DNA of 64,000 bases from Liolophura sinensis (taxonomy: Eukaryota > Mollusca > Polyplacophora > Chitonida > Chitonidae). Under the pieces are notes generated by a model. It had not been told where the DNA came from, did no database searches, and worked only from the letters and a program-made list of their open reading frames with translations. The translations under genes were made by a program, and so were the position numbers. This document shows, in pieces, positions 22,301 through 36,934 of this stretch (within the stretch, counting starts at the first letter, position 1; the number at the start of each line of letters is the position of its first letter). The stretch lies in assembly GCF_032854445.1 (NCBI RefSeq), contig NC_088302.1:12333338-12397337 (forward strand). Direction: 5' to 3'.

Positions 22301-25174
22301 TTTCTCCACTTGCAAACCTGACTGCAGTCATGTCGGTAAAACTTTCTTTTTCTCCACCCGTAAACCTGACTGCTGTCATGTCAATAAAACTGTGGTTTTC
22401 TCCACCCGTAAACCTGACTACTGTCATGTCAGTAAAACTTTGGTTTTCTCCACCCGTAAACCTGACTGCAGTCATGTCAGTAAAACTGTGGTTTTCTCCA
22501 CTCGTAAACCTGACTGCTGCCGTGTCAGTAAAACTTTAGTTTTGTCCACCCGTAAGTCTGACTGCCGTCATGTCAGTAAAACTGTGGTTTTCTCCACTCG
22601 TAAACCTGACTGCTGTCATGTCAGTAAAACTGTGGTTTTCTCAGCGTTAACCGTCAACCAACCACTCTATGTAATAATGAATCAAGCAGTCAGTCAGCCA
22701 ATCAGCCAATCAATCAAATGAATCATGTCAATCAATCAATTGATTGCGATGAAGGCTATGGCCGCGCGTTTGCGAGGCTTTTTGGTTCAATCACAACTTC
22801 AGGGACTTTTTGAGATTTCCCGGTCTTTGGGACTTTGCAACATGGCGACTCCCTAGAGATCTGAACAGCCCCTGTTCGGAAGCGTAGCTTGCACTCCTGC
22901 AAATCCTTCAGTGTCTGATGTACACAGCTTCCGTCCTATTAAATCGTCGTGGTTTACAGCTAGTCTTCTTAGAAATATTCTCATTCGTGATATCTGAGAC
23001 AAACTTTCGAATCACACAGAGTATGCTTCAATGACCATCTTGATGGGAATTTTGACACGCTTACAGGTAGAATTATTTTGATTTGTCGGAGGATGTGGCG
23101 TTAAGCCATTCATTCTTCATGTCATCTTGCTATTTGCGTTGTAGAACGTTTCATGACTGAGAACATCGCCTGGACGTGTGGCTGTCCAATCCCGTGTAAG
23201 ATGAACATCTACAACGCGGAGGTTTCTATGGGGGATTATCCGTCTTCTGCTCTAATGGAGGAGATACAGACCATGTTCAATCTAAACACAACTGAGGCAG
23301 AGTAAGTGAGTCAACCACACCAAGACTCAAAGTGAAGACCGAGATACAGTTTATGTAAATTAATGCGAAATCTCGATATTCTGCGCCAATTCTCTTCAAC
23401 AACAACAGCAACCAAAATGATAGGACTGACAGGTGAATACCAGTCTATAGTATTTGATTAACTCGGCAAACAAAGCTGCGTGTGTCAAGTTGAAGTTTAA
23501 AAGTTTTAACTACTTTCACAACGTTGTAAAATTTAAATTAAATGCACTTATTTATTGACAAATCATCTTACTTGCAGGTTTCGGAACAATTATCTCAAGC
23601 TTACCTTGGCGTATGATGAATTCCTGATTGAGTCTATCAATCAAGTTCCAGAGTATGACTTCGAGTCAATTATGGGTAAGTAAGCAATTACAGGTAGAAG
23701 TATTTGCTGACTTTCGTAAATTACTCTCTGAACACAAAACCCAGCCAATTTGTAAAGTAAGCAAACCGTTGACAGGTATAACTACATGTATGAAGTAGGC
23801 AAACAGTTACAGGTATCTGCATGACGAGCTCAAATTACGCTCTAACACAAAATCTACTAAAACCATCAAGTAAATATATAATTAATCCCATTAATCAGAC
23901 AGTTGCAATTTAGGCCATGTTGTAGTTTTAGTAGTAACACCGAGGAGGAAGGGGATACTGACATAAATCCACCGCGTGTTATAGACTGATATTAGAATTT
24001 CTCGTGTGGATCTCCGTGGCCGAGGCGGTTATTGTGTCAGCGCAGTGAAGTTACCCAGATGCCTGTTAGCAATGCGGTCACTGTGGGTTCAGGTCCAGCT
24101 CATGCTGGCTTCCTCTCCGGCCGTACGTGGAAAGGTCTGCCAGCAGCCTGCGGATGGTCGTGTGTTTCCCCCGGGCTCTGCCCGGTTTCCTCCCAACATA
24201 ATACTGGCCGACAGCGTATAAGTGAAATATTTTTGATTTCTTGGTTGGAATATTCATCAATCAACTAAACAGGTAAATAGAGCTTTTTGAAGATTCGTTT
24301 CTCCTTTTACAACAAATAGTGAAGAGATACGTTACCAAAGCCGTTGCACATAGCGGGCAACACCTTTGTAAAATTAGGCCCTGAAGAACAACAAACTTGT
24401 CTATTTACATAATAGCGCGACCATTCACATTAAGGGTCATACGAAAATTTTTTTGAGTCTGCGGAAGTCATTCCATTCAGGGATCACTGACTGGCTCTCT
24501 ATACCACGTCCTATATGTCGGACCATTCATCATATACACGTATTCATAGCCAAGGTCGTTAAATCAAGGAATCAGAACTTTCTTACCACCTATGACAGTG
24601 GTCGCTGTTCTGGTTTTACTCACTCTCTCTACTGTAAATCATTGATTTATTACACTGTCCTCAACTAAACATCCCCGAGGCCTGATCCCTTTGCATTATT
24701 TTGGGTTAATTGTATATTAAATGTGATGACAACACAGCATTCTGATTATTTCTAGACAAGTGACATCTAAAAAATTGTACTTAACATCAATGCATTTTAT
24801 TAACCTCAATCTGCTTAAGCTATAGTTCTTGGGGGAGTTCAGTTTGTTACTATTTAAGCATTTTACATGAATAGTTAAAATATAACCCTACCATTTAAAG
24901 AGATTACACTTGGGATTTATATGTCACAATTCATCTTTGGGCGCGTTGTCTCTTAATGGTTGACCTATATAAAGTTACATGTTGCGTTGGAACTTTTCTG
25001 AATACACAACCACTTTAATATATTACCTTTTCAATTCCAGGTACCATCGGGGGTCAGCTGGGCATTTTCATTGGCGCAAGTCTGTTGAGCATATTGGAGT
25101 TTCTTGAATTCGGATTGGAGATTATCTTTTTCAAGGTTTTGAGGATGGGGAATAAAACAAGGCCTCAGTCGTAG
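9935..25174 (+). CDS. Gene B: DEG/ENaC channel subunit, eight exons, disrupted in exons 3-4
   Basis: Exons: 9935-10101, 11398-11968, 17978-18075, 18568-18748, 19735-19791, 23145-23301, 23578-23675 and 25041-25174. The start ATG gives MKTDEVKSEK; an in-frame TTG lies upstream but the ATG aligns with gene C. The encoded parts show the HG motif before TM1, TM1, FPAVTLC, the cysteine-rich ectodomain and a GAS filter in TM2, so it belongs to the family of voltage-independent, amiloride-type Na+ channels that assemble as trimers in the plasma membrane. Exons 1, 2 and 5-8 are clean. Exon 3 lacks one A, and exon 4 has two one-base gains and two one-base losses relative to gene C, so no single frame runs through. 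Five small indels within about 650 bp with none elsewhere could be consensus error or early decay. Intron 2 carries a LINE and intron 5 a 2.5-kb minisatellite. Confidence 0.8.
10800..10975 (+). mobile_element. SINE family 1, 3'-truncated
   Basis: tRNA-like head ggccgaggtggttagtatg, B-box-like tttcaagtcc, central domain to ccctgtttccttc; the tail is missing. Confidence 0.82.
11160..11380 (+). repeat. (AATC)n-type repeat before exon 2 of gene B
   Basis: Imperfect caatcaac/gaatcaat repeats reaching to within about 20 bp of the exon 2 acceptor. Confidence 0.85.
11398..11968 (+). CDS. Gene B exon 2 (TM1 and upper ectodomain)
   Basis: 571 bp after gttacag, ending AGG before gtaagt, fully open. 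TM1 GFWCVAFLSMLSGLLYTVF is followed by the FPAVTLCSLNLFRKS block, MFCSW, YEC and MCFTFN cysteines, and AGLR. An (AATC)n-type repeat runs almost up to its acceptor. Confidence 0.92.
12347..12557 (+). mobile_element. SINE family 1 in gene B intron 2
   Basis: Head ggccaaggtggttagcg, internal deletion of part of the middle, then cgtcgtgtaagcgaaatattc and an (AAAT)n tail. Confidence 0.82.
12650..12895 (-). mobile_element. SINE family 1, minus strand, diverged
   Basis: Starts with gtactgaggaatatttcac (reverse of the tail) and continues through ctatccgcaggt to a decayed tRNA-like head near 12880. Confidence 0.7.
13190..13255 (+). mobile_element. SINE family 1, 3' end only
   Basis: ggtgaaatattgatgagtac, ggcgtggaacagcaatcaaa then (AAAT)n. 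Confidence 0.7.
13500..16870 (+). mobile_element. Decayed non-LTR retrotransposon (CR1/Jockey-like LINE)
   Basis: Lies in intron 2 of gene B. Around 13750-14290 the plus strand encodes an AP-endonuclease N-terminus: FLHFNARSLRKHHSVIVPYL, IIGMSESWLTPGTEG and KSGGLILFVHSSI. Around 15480-15740 the reverse-transcriptase core is recognisable across frames: AFDIIDHN, the YLS..K..L block, GVSQSSILGPFLFLI and a decayed FADD box. Around 15880-16000 the C-terminal YPFLTYCNIVWGNTYTTT block appears. The 3' end is an A-rich (ATGAA)-type tail at about 16850-16868. Many frameshifts and stops (for example around 14290 and 15690) show it is dead, and part of the interior between 14340 and 15200 is very AT-rich and hard to align. 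It has no counterpart in gene C intron 2. Confidence 0.85.
14508..14525 (+). repeat. Poly-C run
   Basis: About sixteen consecutive C inside the decayed LINE. Confidence 0.9.
16944..17105 (-). mobile_element. SINE family 1, minus strand, in gene B intron 2
   Basis: Tail end (AAAT reversed) to ctatccgcaggtttgctgg and ccacattcgaccgg. Sits at the position matching 39693-39880 in gene C, with the same downstream sequence (atttatatatactgt), so it predates the B-C duplication. Confidence 0.8.
17588..17855 (+). mobile_element. SINE family 1, near full length
   Basis: gggcctccttggcaaagg head, ctcaagtctagc B-box area, cgtcgtataaatgaaatatt and an accaatcaaataaat tail. Absent at the matching place in gene C (40240-40320). 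Confidence 0.82.
17978..18075 (+). CDS. Gene B exon 3 (one base short)
   Basis: 98 bp between attgtcag-type acceptor and gttaga donor. It reads VLLHDPEETPLVEGRGFNVA and PGKATKGSL as in gene C, but near 18063 it has gaac where A and C have gaaac, so the frame shifts just before the exon end. Confidence 0.8.
18568..18748 (+). CDS. Gene B exon 4 (four one-base indels)
   Basis: 181 bp after gatttgcag, ending before gtaaac. Compared with gene C it has an extra t near 18575, a lost g near 18606, an extra a near 18660 and a lost g near 18690. Total length is unchanged because they balance, but the middle is out of frame. The remaining codons still match the LPPPY and cysteine-rich segment. Confidence 0.78.
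19262..19302 (+). mobile_element. SINE family 1 tail remnant, shared by B and C
   Basis: gagtacggcgtaaaacacca followed by cttaaataag; identical context at 41948-41985 in gene C. Confidence 0.65.
19300..19361 (+). repeat. (TA)n microsatellite
   Basis: About thirty TA units in gene B intron 4. Confidence 0.97.
19735..19791 (+). CDS. Gene B exon 5 (single-copy microexon)
   Basis: 57 bp between ttaccag and gtgagttc, phase 1 in and out, encoding NATPCSGRDILECYVPTF. It is the single-copy counterpart of the twelvefold array in gene A. The first cysteine context reads TPC rather than TLC. Confidence 0.87.
20147..22650 (+). repeat. 48-bp minisatellite with nested 287-bp period (gene B intron 5)
   Basis: About 52 units of a 48-bp motif (gtaaacctgactgctgtcat, gtcagtaaaactttggtttt, ctccaccc). 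From 20340 to 20900 two variants alternate as a ~96-bp dimer (one with ctgtggtttactgtactc). From about 21045 to 22050 a 287-bp block of six units, one base short of 288, is repeated three and a half times; the encoded shadow frames are identical in three copies, so the copying is recent. 48 is a multiple of 3, so long open frames appear on both strands; these are not genes. Confidence 0.97.
22660..22745 (+). repeat. (AATC)n stretch after the minisatellite
   Basis: cagccaatcagccaatcaat and similar, following the array directly. Confidence 0.75.
23145..23301 (+). CDS. Gene B exon 6
   Basis: 157 bp after cgttgtag, encoding RFMTENIAWTCGCPIPCKMN, MGDYPSSALMEE and the end TTEAE, before gtaagt. Open, phase 1 in and phase 2 out, with the CGCPxPC cluster. 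Confidence 0.9.
23578..23675 (+). CDS. Gene B exon 7
   Basis: 98 bp after cttgcag encoding FRNNYLKLTLAYDEFLIESI and on to DFESIMG, before gtaagt. This is the stretch leading into TM2 (FRxNYLKL) and is the exon missing from gene A. Confidence 0.9.
24005..24275 (+). mobile_element. SINE family 1 in gene B intron 7, shared with gene C
   Basis: Full-length body (ggccgaggcggttattgtg head, gcataagtgaaatat-type tail). Preceded by accgaggaggaaggggata, matching gene C just before its SINE at 45371. The insertion is older than the B-C duplication. Confidence 0.87.
25041..25174 (+). CDS. Gene B exon 8 (TM2, stop)
   Basis: 134 bp after aattccag; encodes TIGGQLGIFIGASLLSILEF, FGLEIIFFKVLRMGNKTRPQS and a TAG stop. 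The GAS filter is intact. Confidence 0.92.
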
Positions 25175-26034
25175 CGATTTTAAATCAGAAAGGCTTGAGG
25201 CGACAAAAATTCTAACAGTGTAGTATCACGGATCTAGCACATGTACTATAGCATATCTATTGCATTAATACTAATGTTATTATTTACATTTTTTATCCAT
25301 GATTTTTATACGCCACCAATGAAAAAGAGACTTGTAAACAGTATTTTTCTTTAATACGAGTCAACGTATCATGTGCCACAGTAACGTAATCATAATAATA
25401 ATGCTTTTCACATGATTTTTCCCTAATTTGAACCATCCATAAAAGAAGATTTTTCTCCAATGCGAGTCAATCTATTTAATAGTATATTATTAACAGGCTT
25501 TGTTTGCTTTTAATTGCTAAATTGAATATTTTTTATTGATAAAGACGAGCCATGTGTCGGAATAATACAGGCATTTGATAAAAGCAATATATATATATTG
25601 GAAAAAGTGTCAGCAAATACTCGCTCACAGACTCTGCTCTGATAATACTGACTTATAATAAATGTAAATTTTTAGCATCTGATATCCTCACTAACACAAA
25701 GTTCTCACAGTAAATCCATCTATAGCGGGTGGATTTGTGGTGTACAGTTGTAGCTTATTTATTTAAACATTTAATAGACCCTGGCCAATCTTCTGGCCAG
25801 GGTATCAGTCGTGTTTTGAAGGGCGTATTATACAACCTATTAACAATAAGAACGAAACTCGGAAATCAATCTGAAAGCGATCACTAAAAACTAGTGCACA
25901 ACTAAAACCGACAACATGTGTGGAGATTATGGAAAGTTTTCCTACTTTATTGGCTGTGTCAGGCTAGTGGGGCATAACTCCCTCTTTCTTACTCTTCCTT
26001 TGCTCTAAAATTATGTCTTTAGTTTTGCTAAAAC

Positions 26035-26280
26035 GGCCTCCGTGACCTAGTGGTTAGCGTTCCAGTGCAGCATAATGATCTAGAAGCTTCTCACCTATTC
26101 GGTCGCTGTGAGTTCAAGAGTCCAACTCATGCTGGCCTGATCTCTGGTTGTATTTGGGAAGGTTGAGTGTAATTTTTGGATTTTGCGCGGTTTTCTCCAA
26201 CCATTATGCCGGGCGTCGTCGTATAAGTGAAATATTCTTGAGTACGGCGTAAAATACCTATCAAATACATAAATAATTTT
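26035..26280 (+). mobile_element. SINE family 1
   Basis: cggcctccgtgacctagtgg head, gagttcaagagtcc B-box area, cgtcgtataagtgaaatatt and a gtacggcgtaaaatacc tail. Confidence 0.87.
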
Positions 26281-26364
26281 TGTATACGTAATAGTAAATA
26301 ATAGAATAAGAAAGTGTGATACGTGTAAATATATGAACACTGGCTACAGTCATCACTTTCAAGC

Positions 26365-26590
26365 TATTGCTGTGGACAACAGGCCCTTGGCCACAGAGAG
26401 CTCGTACCCCTTCTCCTGACAAAGCGCCCAATGGCCAATGACGCCTGCTCTCGATGTAGACAGCAGGACCTTGGTCACTGATGGCGCGTGGCCTCTCTGC
26501 ATACAACAGGTTCTTGGCCAATGGGCGTGCTCTTGTTGTAGACAACAGAACCTTGGTCATGGAAGGATTGCGCTCTCACTTTAGACGACA
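26365..26590 (+). repeat. ~60-bp tandem repeats after gene B
   Basis: Four loose units around gacaacaggaccttggtcac and gcgtgctcttgttgtaga. A related single region follows gene C at 48010-48080 (gcagacaacaggctaatgg), and both lead into a shared gacatatta ... aaaaataaa(c/t)tgtttt stretch. Confidence 0.6.
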
Positions 26591-28046
26591 CTTTAGGCCC
26601 ACGTGATTACGTTGACATATTACCTGGGAGTGATTTATCAGAGACTGTATAACAACAGGCTAGAGTTCTGCAAAAATAAATTGTTTTTTAACGCCGAACG
26701 TTTCCTTTTGCTGTCTCTCCTTACCTTCTGACTGTTCACTTTCCTTCTTACTCTTTTCGGTTTTCTCATAGTTTCCAGTGGGAAAACCATGAGTAAAACC
26801 TGGGCTGACAAATGCTTCGAAATGACTGTATTTAATGAGTTTCCTAAGATTTGTTAGTTTTACTGAGGAAGTTATTGCCGATTTTTGGATTTGCGTGAGA
26901 TTGCAGTCGCGGGTAGATATATCTCCATATCTGAGGAACATCTCGTGGAATCATAATTAAACGTTGCCGCTGAGAAAAAATGACGAGAGTCGCTATATCG
27001 CCCACAATGGATCCGTTACTCATTAATTCCAGTGGGAAGGAGTTCTCTAGCTCTGTACAGATAACAACAAAGACAAAGACGAGGAACGCGCTGAAAGTGT
27101 GATGTAGATTTGGTATTACTGTTATCTGAGATAGACATTGAAGATTGCTCTTTTACTTGGGCATGATCATGATTTCTCGGAATGCACAGTTGTGCTTGGA
27201 AACGACCCTACTTACTGATATGATACTCATCATGCTTGGACATGGACATGACAAAGACGCTCAAGTTCAAAACCAACAGCCGAATTCCTTGAGTTGATCG
27301 GGAGAAAGCTTAAAGCTAACTGAGATGAGGGTCCCATTTCAAGAAGAGAACTCTTCCTCTTAGTCTTCCCGCTTGTTTGATGCATTTGTAAACGTTTCTA
27401 AGGTGACAAGTTGCTGTGTCTGCAAATGTACAAGTACAGGCTCGGAAAACACGTCTGTCCGACAAGGATATGTTTTCGTGCCTGCTACATGTTATGAAAC
27501 GAACTATTCAGGGCACTTTGCCTTATACAGGCCACTCATGATTGATAAGGTCGTATTTATAACCAAGTTAACTAGTGCGTGAATACCCTATAATAAAATA
27601 GGGCATTAAAATGTAGGAACAATCATAACCTGATCACATATCTCACAACAGTTCAAATATTACACTGTTCAGGGTTAAGAATTAACAGTTAGTCATGCTT
27701 CTAAGTCATGCATGTTGGGAAACAACATGTCCCGGGAACAAAAACACATAGTCTTTGTCTCTATAAAATGTGCAGGTGATGAACACTAAAGGCCTACATA
27801 CATAACCCGGATTCAACACCACAATTTGACAAAGAGGGAGAAACGCCTTGAATAAAAAAAGACTAAAAGACTGGACATAACAGATCAACACAGTGTCTAA
27901 TGATTCTCAGGTACAGATGTTACAATCAAAATGGTCAGAAATCTGACGACAAACAGGAACCTTGCTTTAGCATGGCTGACAATGACCAAACAGACTAGAC
28001 AATCTTACCGGGATCGCAAATATGTCAAAACAACGGTGCTAAAGGG

Positions 28047-33465
<5,419 letters not shown>

Positions 33466-33769
33466 CAAAGGGCGGTAGATTATTACGGACACTCTGGCTC
33501 CCTCCACATCTTCTTGGGTGGGCCATTATTAAACACAAACAAACAATTAAATGAACTGACTCATAATTAAATATCAGAAACAGAACATATCGATCAGGCC
33601 TCTTTTGACAACAACTAATGACGCACTCACCCGCTGGAAACACTTTTATGACCAACCCGTTTTATTAGTGCCTATTTTACGCAAACAGAACTAAGTGATT
33701 TACGTGGATGAGTAAACATGACTGGCATCTCGTGACGGTCACGCGAGAACTTAATGCCTCAGGTAATCA

Positions 33770-34295
33770 AAACGGCTTGACAATGCTCCTGGTGAAAACG
33801 GTGCAGAGATTTTATCTTCATTACGATACATAACCTACTTTTGTTTGATATGATTTCGATACCACATCTCTACATTAACAATACATGTTTCTTGTTTGAG
33901 TACACACGGTCTTGGGCAAAACAAGTATAGACAAATTAAGTACGAGACAAACAAAAGCGGGGTGAACTGCTAGTAGCGTTTAACAGTTTGTGCGGATGTA
34001 GGTGCGTTATTCGCGGGTATAAGCTAAGACCGTATGAAATCAATTAACGGACAGAGTTGCTGATGCGAAAACCCAGTTATTAATCATCGCTGGAAATACT
34101 ACAGTAATCTCAGTGATCTTGGCGTTATAGGTATGATGAAAACGGCAGAATGAAGAATGCCAGAGATATCATCATTATTACCACACACAAACTTTTTTAT
34201 TTGCTATGATTTGAACAACACATCTCTACATTAACAATACACTTTTCTTGCTTGACTATTCTCGGTCTTGACCAAAAACAAATACAGAGAATATG
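33770..34295 (+). repeat. Tandem duplication of ~350-bp spacer sequence
   Basis: acatctctacattaacaata occurs at about 33862 and 34220, both followed by a ttcttg(t/c)ttga and cggtcttg context. The A-B spacer has one copy near 9123. Confidence 0.6.
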
Positions 34296-34658
34296 TATGG
34301 AGATTGCGAAATTTGAAAACGAAGAGGAAGTTTGATTCAGTACATCGTAAGTCAGCTATTTCTATTTAAAGAAAGCAGTGGATTTTGCAAAACGCTGTTC
34401 TAGGGTTACGCAATTACGGCAACAGAGTAACTACCAAGTGCAAAATGGCGTCGCGTTTATTATTATTGGTATTCGTGTTTAGATAAAACCACTGGCAGAG
34501 TACCATTATGTTAGCAGCATTTGACAATCAAAACCACCCAAGGGTATACTTCAGAAGATAATTCTAATTTTTCCAGTGCCCTTCACCCATAAAACTGACG
34601 TTGAAAAAACAAAAAAAAAACTGTATTATGTTCAGTTGGGGAAGTAAGGTGACACTTC

Positions 34659-34795
34659 GGCCCTTGTGAGTTAAAGTCCAGCTCATATTGGCTTCCTCTC
34701 CTGTCGTTCGTGAGCAGCTCTGTCAACAGCCTGGTGGTCGTGGGTTTTTTCACGGTTTCCGCTGTTGTATAAGTGTAGTATTCTTGAGGAGACAA
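34659..34795 (+). mobile_element. SINE family 1, 5'-truncated and internally deleted
   Basis: gttaaagtccagctcatatt through ggtggtcgtgggttttt to gtataagtgtagtattcttg. Absent from the matching place upstream of gene B (near 9250). Confidence 0.75.
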
Positions 34796-35378
34796 GGTAA
34801 AATGACAGGGTAGCCATCTTAACGAAGGCAGTAGCTTGTTAACCCTATCTAAGTTCCATAGATGTTCTGCTGTCCACATTGGTACACTGTTTGGTTACGT
34901 TTCCGGCAATGTTGCACGCAATCGATAATAACCCAGATCACGCCCCTCCCACCCAGGTACATGGGATCTAACGGTTCAGCAAATGCAGGTTATAAGTGTC
35001 CAATTCACGATTTGTAAGGATTTATACGAGACCATTCACCCGGAGAGTTAGTAAACGTTCTCCGCCAATGCCTTTGTCCCAAGTCTCTTCGATATGTCAA
35101 AGCAGAGGGAGACATTATTACGGGATATTGATTTGATATCGAAATATTTAGAAAAGCTAATGGCCTTCTAAGAGTTCTATTGATAACACAGGGATATCTG
35201 TAGTTTACCTACGCTCTGAAAATGTTTGCTGGTCTCACTCCAATCATACTATCAAGGCGGTTCGATCACGCTTATCTTCAGTGACGAGATATACCATTTG
35301 GACAAAGCTGTGAAATTACTGCCATGGTGTTATGGTGACTCTAGAAGCTGTCTCGCGCTAGAAGATCCACTGTTCAGG
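34785..35378 (+). promoter_or_regulatory. Conserved 5' flank of gene C (putative promoter/5' UTR)
   Basis: Counterpart of 9230-9934. Includes a small inverted motif tatcttcagtgacgagata at 35273-35291, kept with one change upstream of gene B (9815). Function is inferred only from position and conservation. Confidence 0.4.
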
Positions 35379-35545
35379 ATGAAAACCGATGAGGTGAAAT
35401 CAACAAAAGTGAACAGCTGGGTGGATCAAGTCGAAGACTTTTCCCCAGAAAAACGGAACCAGAAACTAAGCCTGTTCCAAGAATTCTCTCAAAATGCAAC
35501 GGTACACGGACTTCGGCACACCTCTCAGCATGGTCTGTTTAGACG
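35379..35545 (+). CDS. Gene C exon 1 (N-terminal cytoplasmic)
   Basis: 167 bp from ATG (MKTDEVKSTKVNSWVD) to the gtaagt donor. The ATG is chosen because sequence identity with gene B continues on both sides and this is the first ATG in frame with the HG motif. About 150 bp upstream are also conserved. Confidence 0.88.
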
Positions 35546-36902
35546 GTAAGTCAGCCTTATGAGCAGTTTACCTCACACAACGGTATTCTATTCAGTAATT
35601 TTCTGACAAATAAGACTGTGTTTTATTGATCAAGGCCATGGACGAATAAAAATTTATACCGATAACGATAAAATTATACATTCAGCGGATTTTATTTCCA
35701 TATTTTATGCGGAGTATATCAGCTGGAAGCTTGATAAATGACTTCAATTTTGAATGGCTATAATCTATTTTTTCAAATCCATGATAACACTTAAAATGTG
35801 CATTCATAAAGAACGAAAGTCAAAGATGCTACACTGTGGCTTTCCTTCACCCACCTGTTCAACAATCTGTGAATAACCCTGCCTTTCAAAGCAGATGTAA
35901 AAAACATTAACGATTTTCATCATTGAACCTCAAACAGAATCATCTAAAACCTAGATTAGAAACCTAAAATGATTGATCTTTCTTTTAGAGTAAAGTCATT
36001 CTATTATCTGTTTTTATCTGTATAATCACGAATTGACAGAACCAAGTTCTCTTATATTATTAATGCTTTTGAGGAGTTCTCTGCGCTATTGATTGCGTAG
36101 TACTAAACTTACCAATTGTGCGCGAAAATTATAAAACCCTCAAACGCTAACCAAAGTATTTGTATTCGAGCTCTTTCAAAATCTTTGATTAGAAATACCA
36201 AATTTCTGTAATCATTCAGACACTTAAAACGAAATCAGAGCTTGTGGATAAATAGCAAAATAAAGCAGAAACTTATAGATGCATTTTAACTATGGTTTGG
36301 ATTCTACATGTATATTTCTTCAATCAATTTTTTAAAATGTGGTCAGCATTAGATATTGAATCGTTATTTCAAATACTTAATCCTGTCCGTTCACACCTCT
36401 ATCGACCCATATATCCTTCAATCAAGCAATCAGTCCATCAATCAATCAATCAATCAATTAATCAACCAACAAAGGTCTAATCAGCCGATCGATAAATTAA
36501 CCGACGGACATCCACCTAACCAACAAATCAATCAACCAATAAATCAATCATCCAGCAAATCAATCAGCCAGTCAATCACGCGAGCCAATCAACAAAGCAA
36601 TAAAGGACAATAATTCTTAATGCAGAAAGTCTTTGAAAAACAACAGCCTTGGATGTGTTTGGTGGATTGTGAGCTTAAAGACTTTCATGTGCTGAAAGAA
36701 GCTCGTTCATTCCATTTTCCCATTCAATAAACAAACTTTCAAATATGAGGCACATATCGTGTTTGAAACCAAATTTCATCAATCCTGATCAACATATCAA
36801 TCAATTATTCAATCAAACAAACCAATTAACAAACCAATTAATGAATCAAGGAACCAATCAATATATGAATCAACGAATCATCCATTAATCCATCAACCAA
36901 CG

Positions 36903-36934
<32 letters not shown>

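Noticed and set aside
20147-22650. CRISPR-like regular direct repeats
   Set aside because: Repeats are contiguous with no unique spacers, and the context is an intron of an animal gene.
20236-22721. Long open frames on both strands (up to 270 codons) with repeated KPDCCHVSKT-type units, looking like a repeat protein
   Set aside because: They come from a 48-bp minisatellite whose length is a multiple of 3 and which lacks stops in several frames. Frames are open on both strands and in two plus frames, and the array lies in an intron of gene B.
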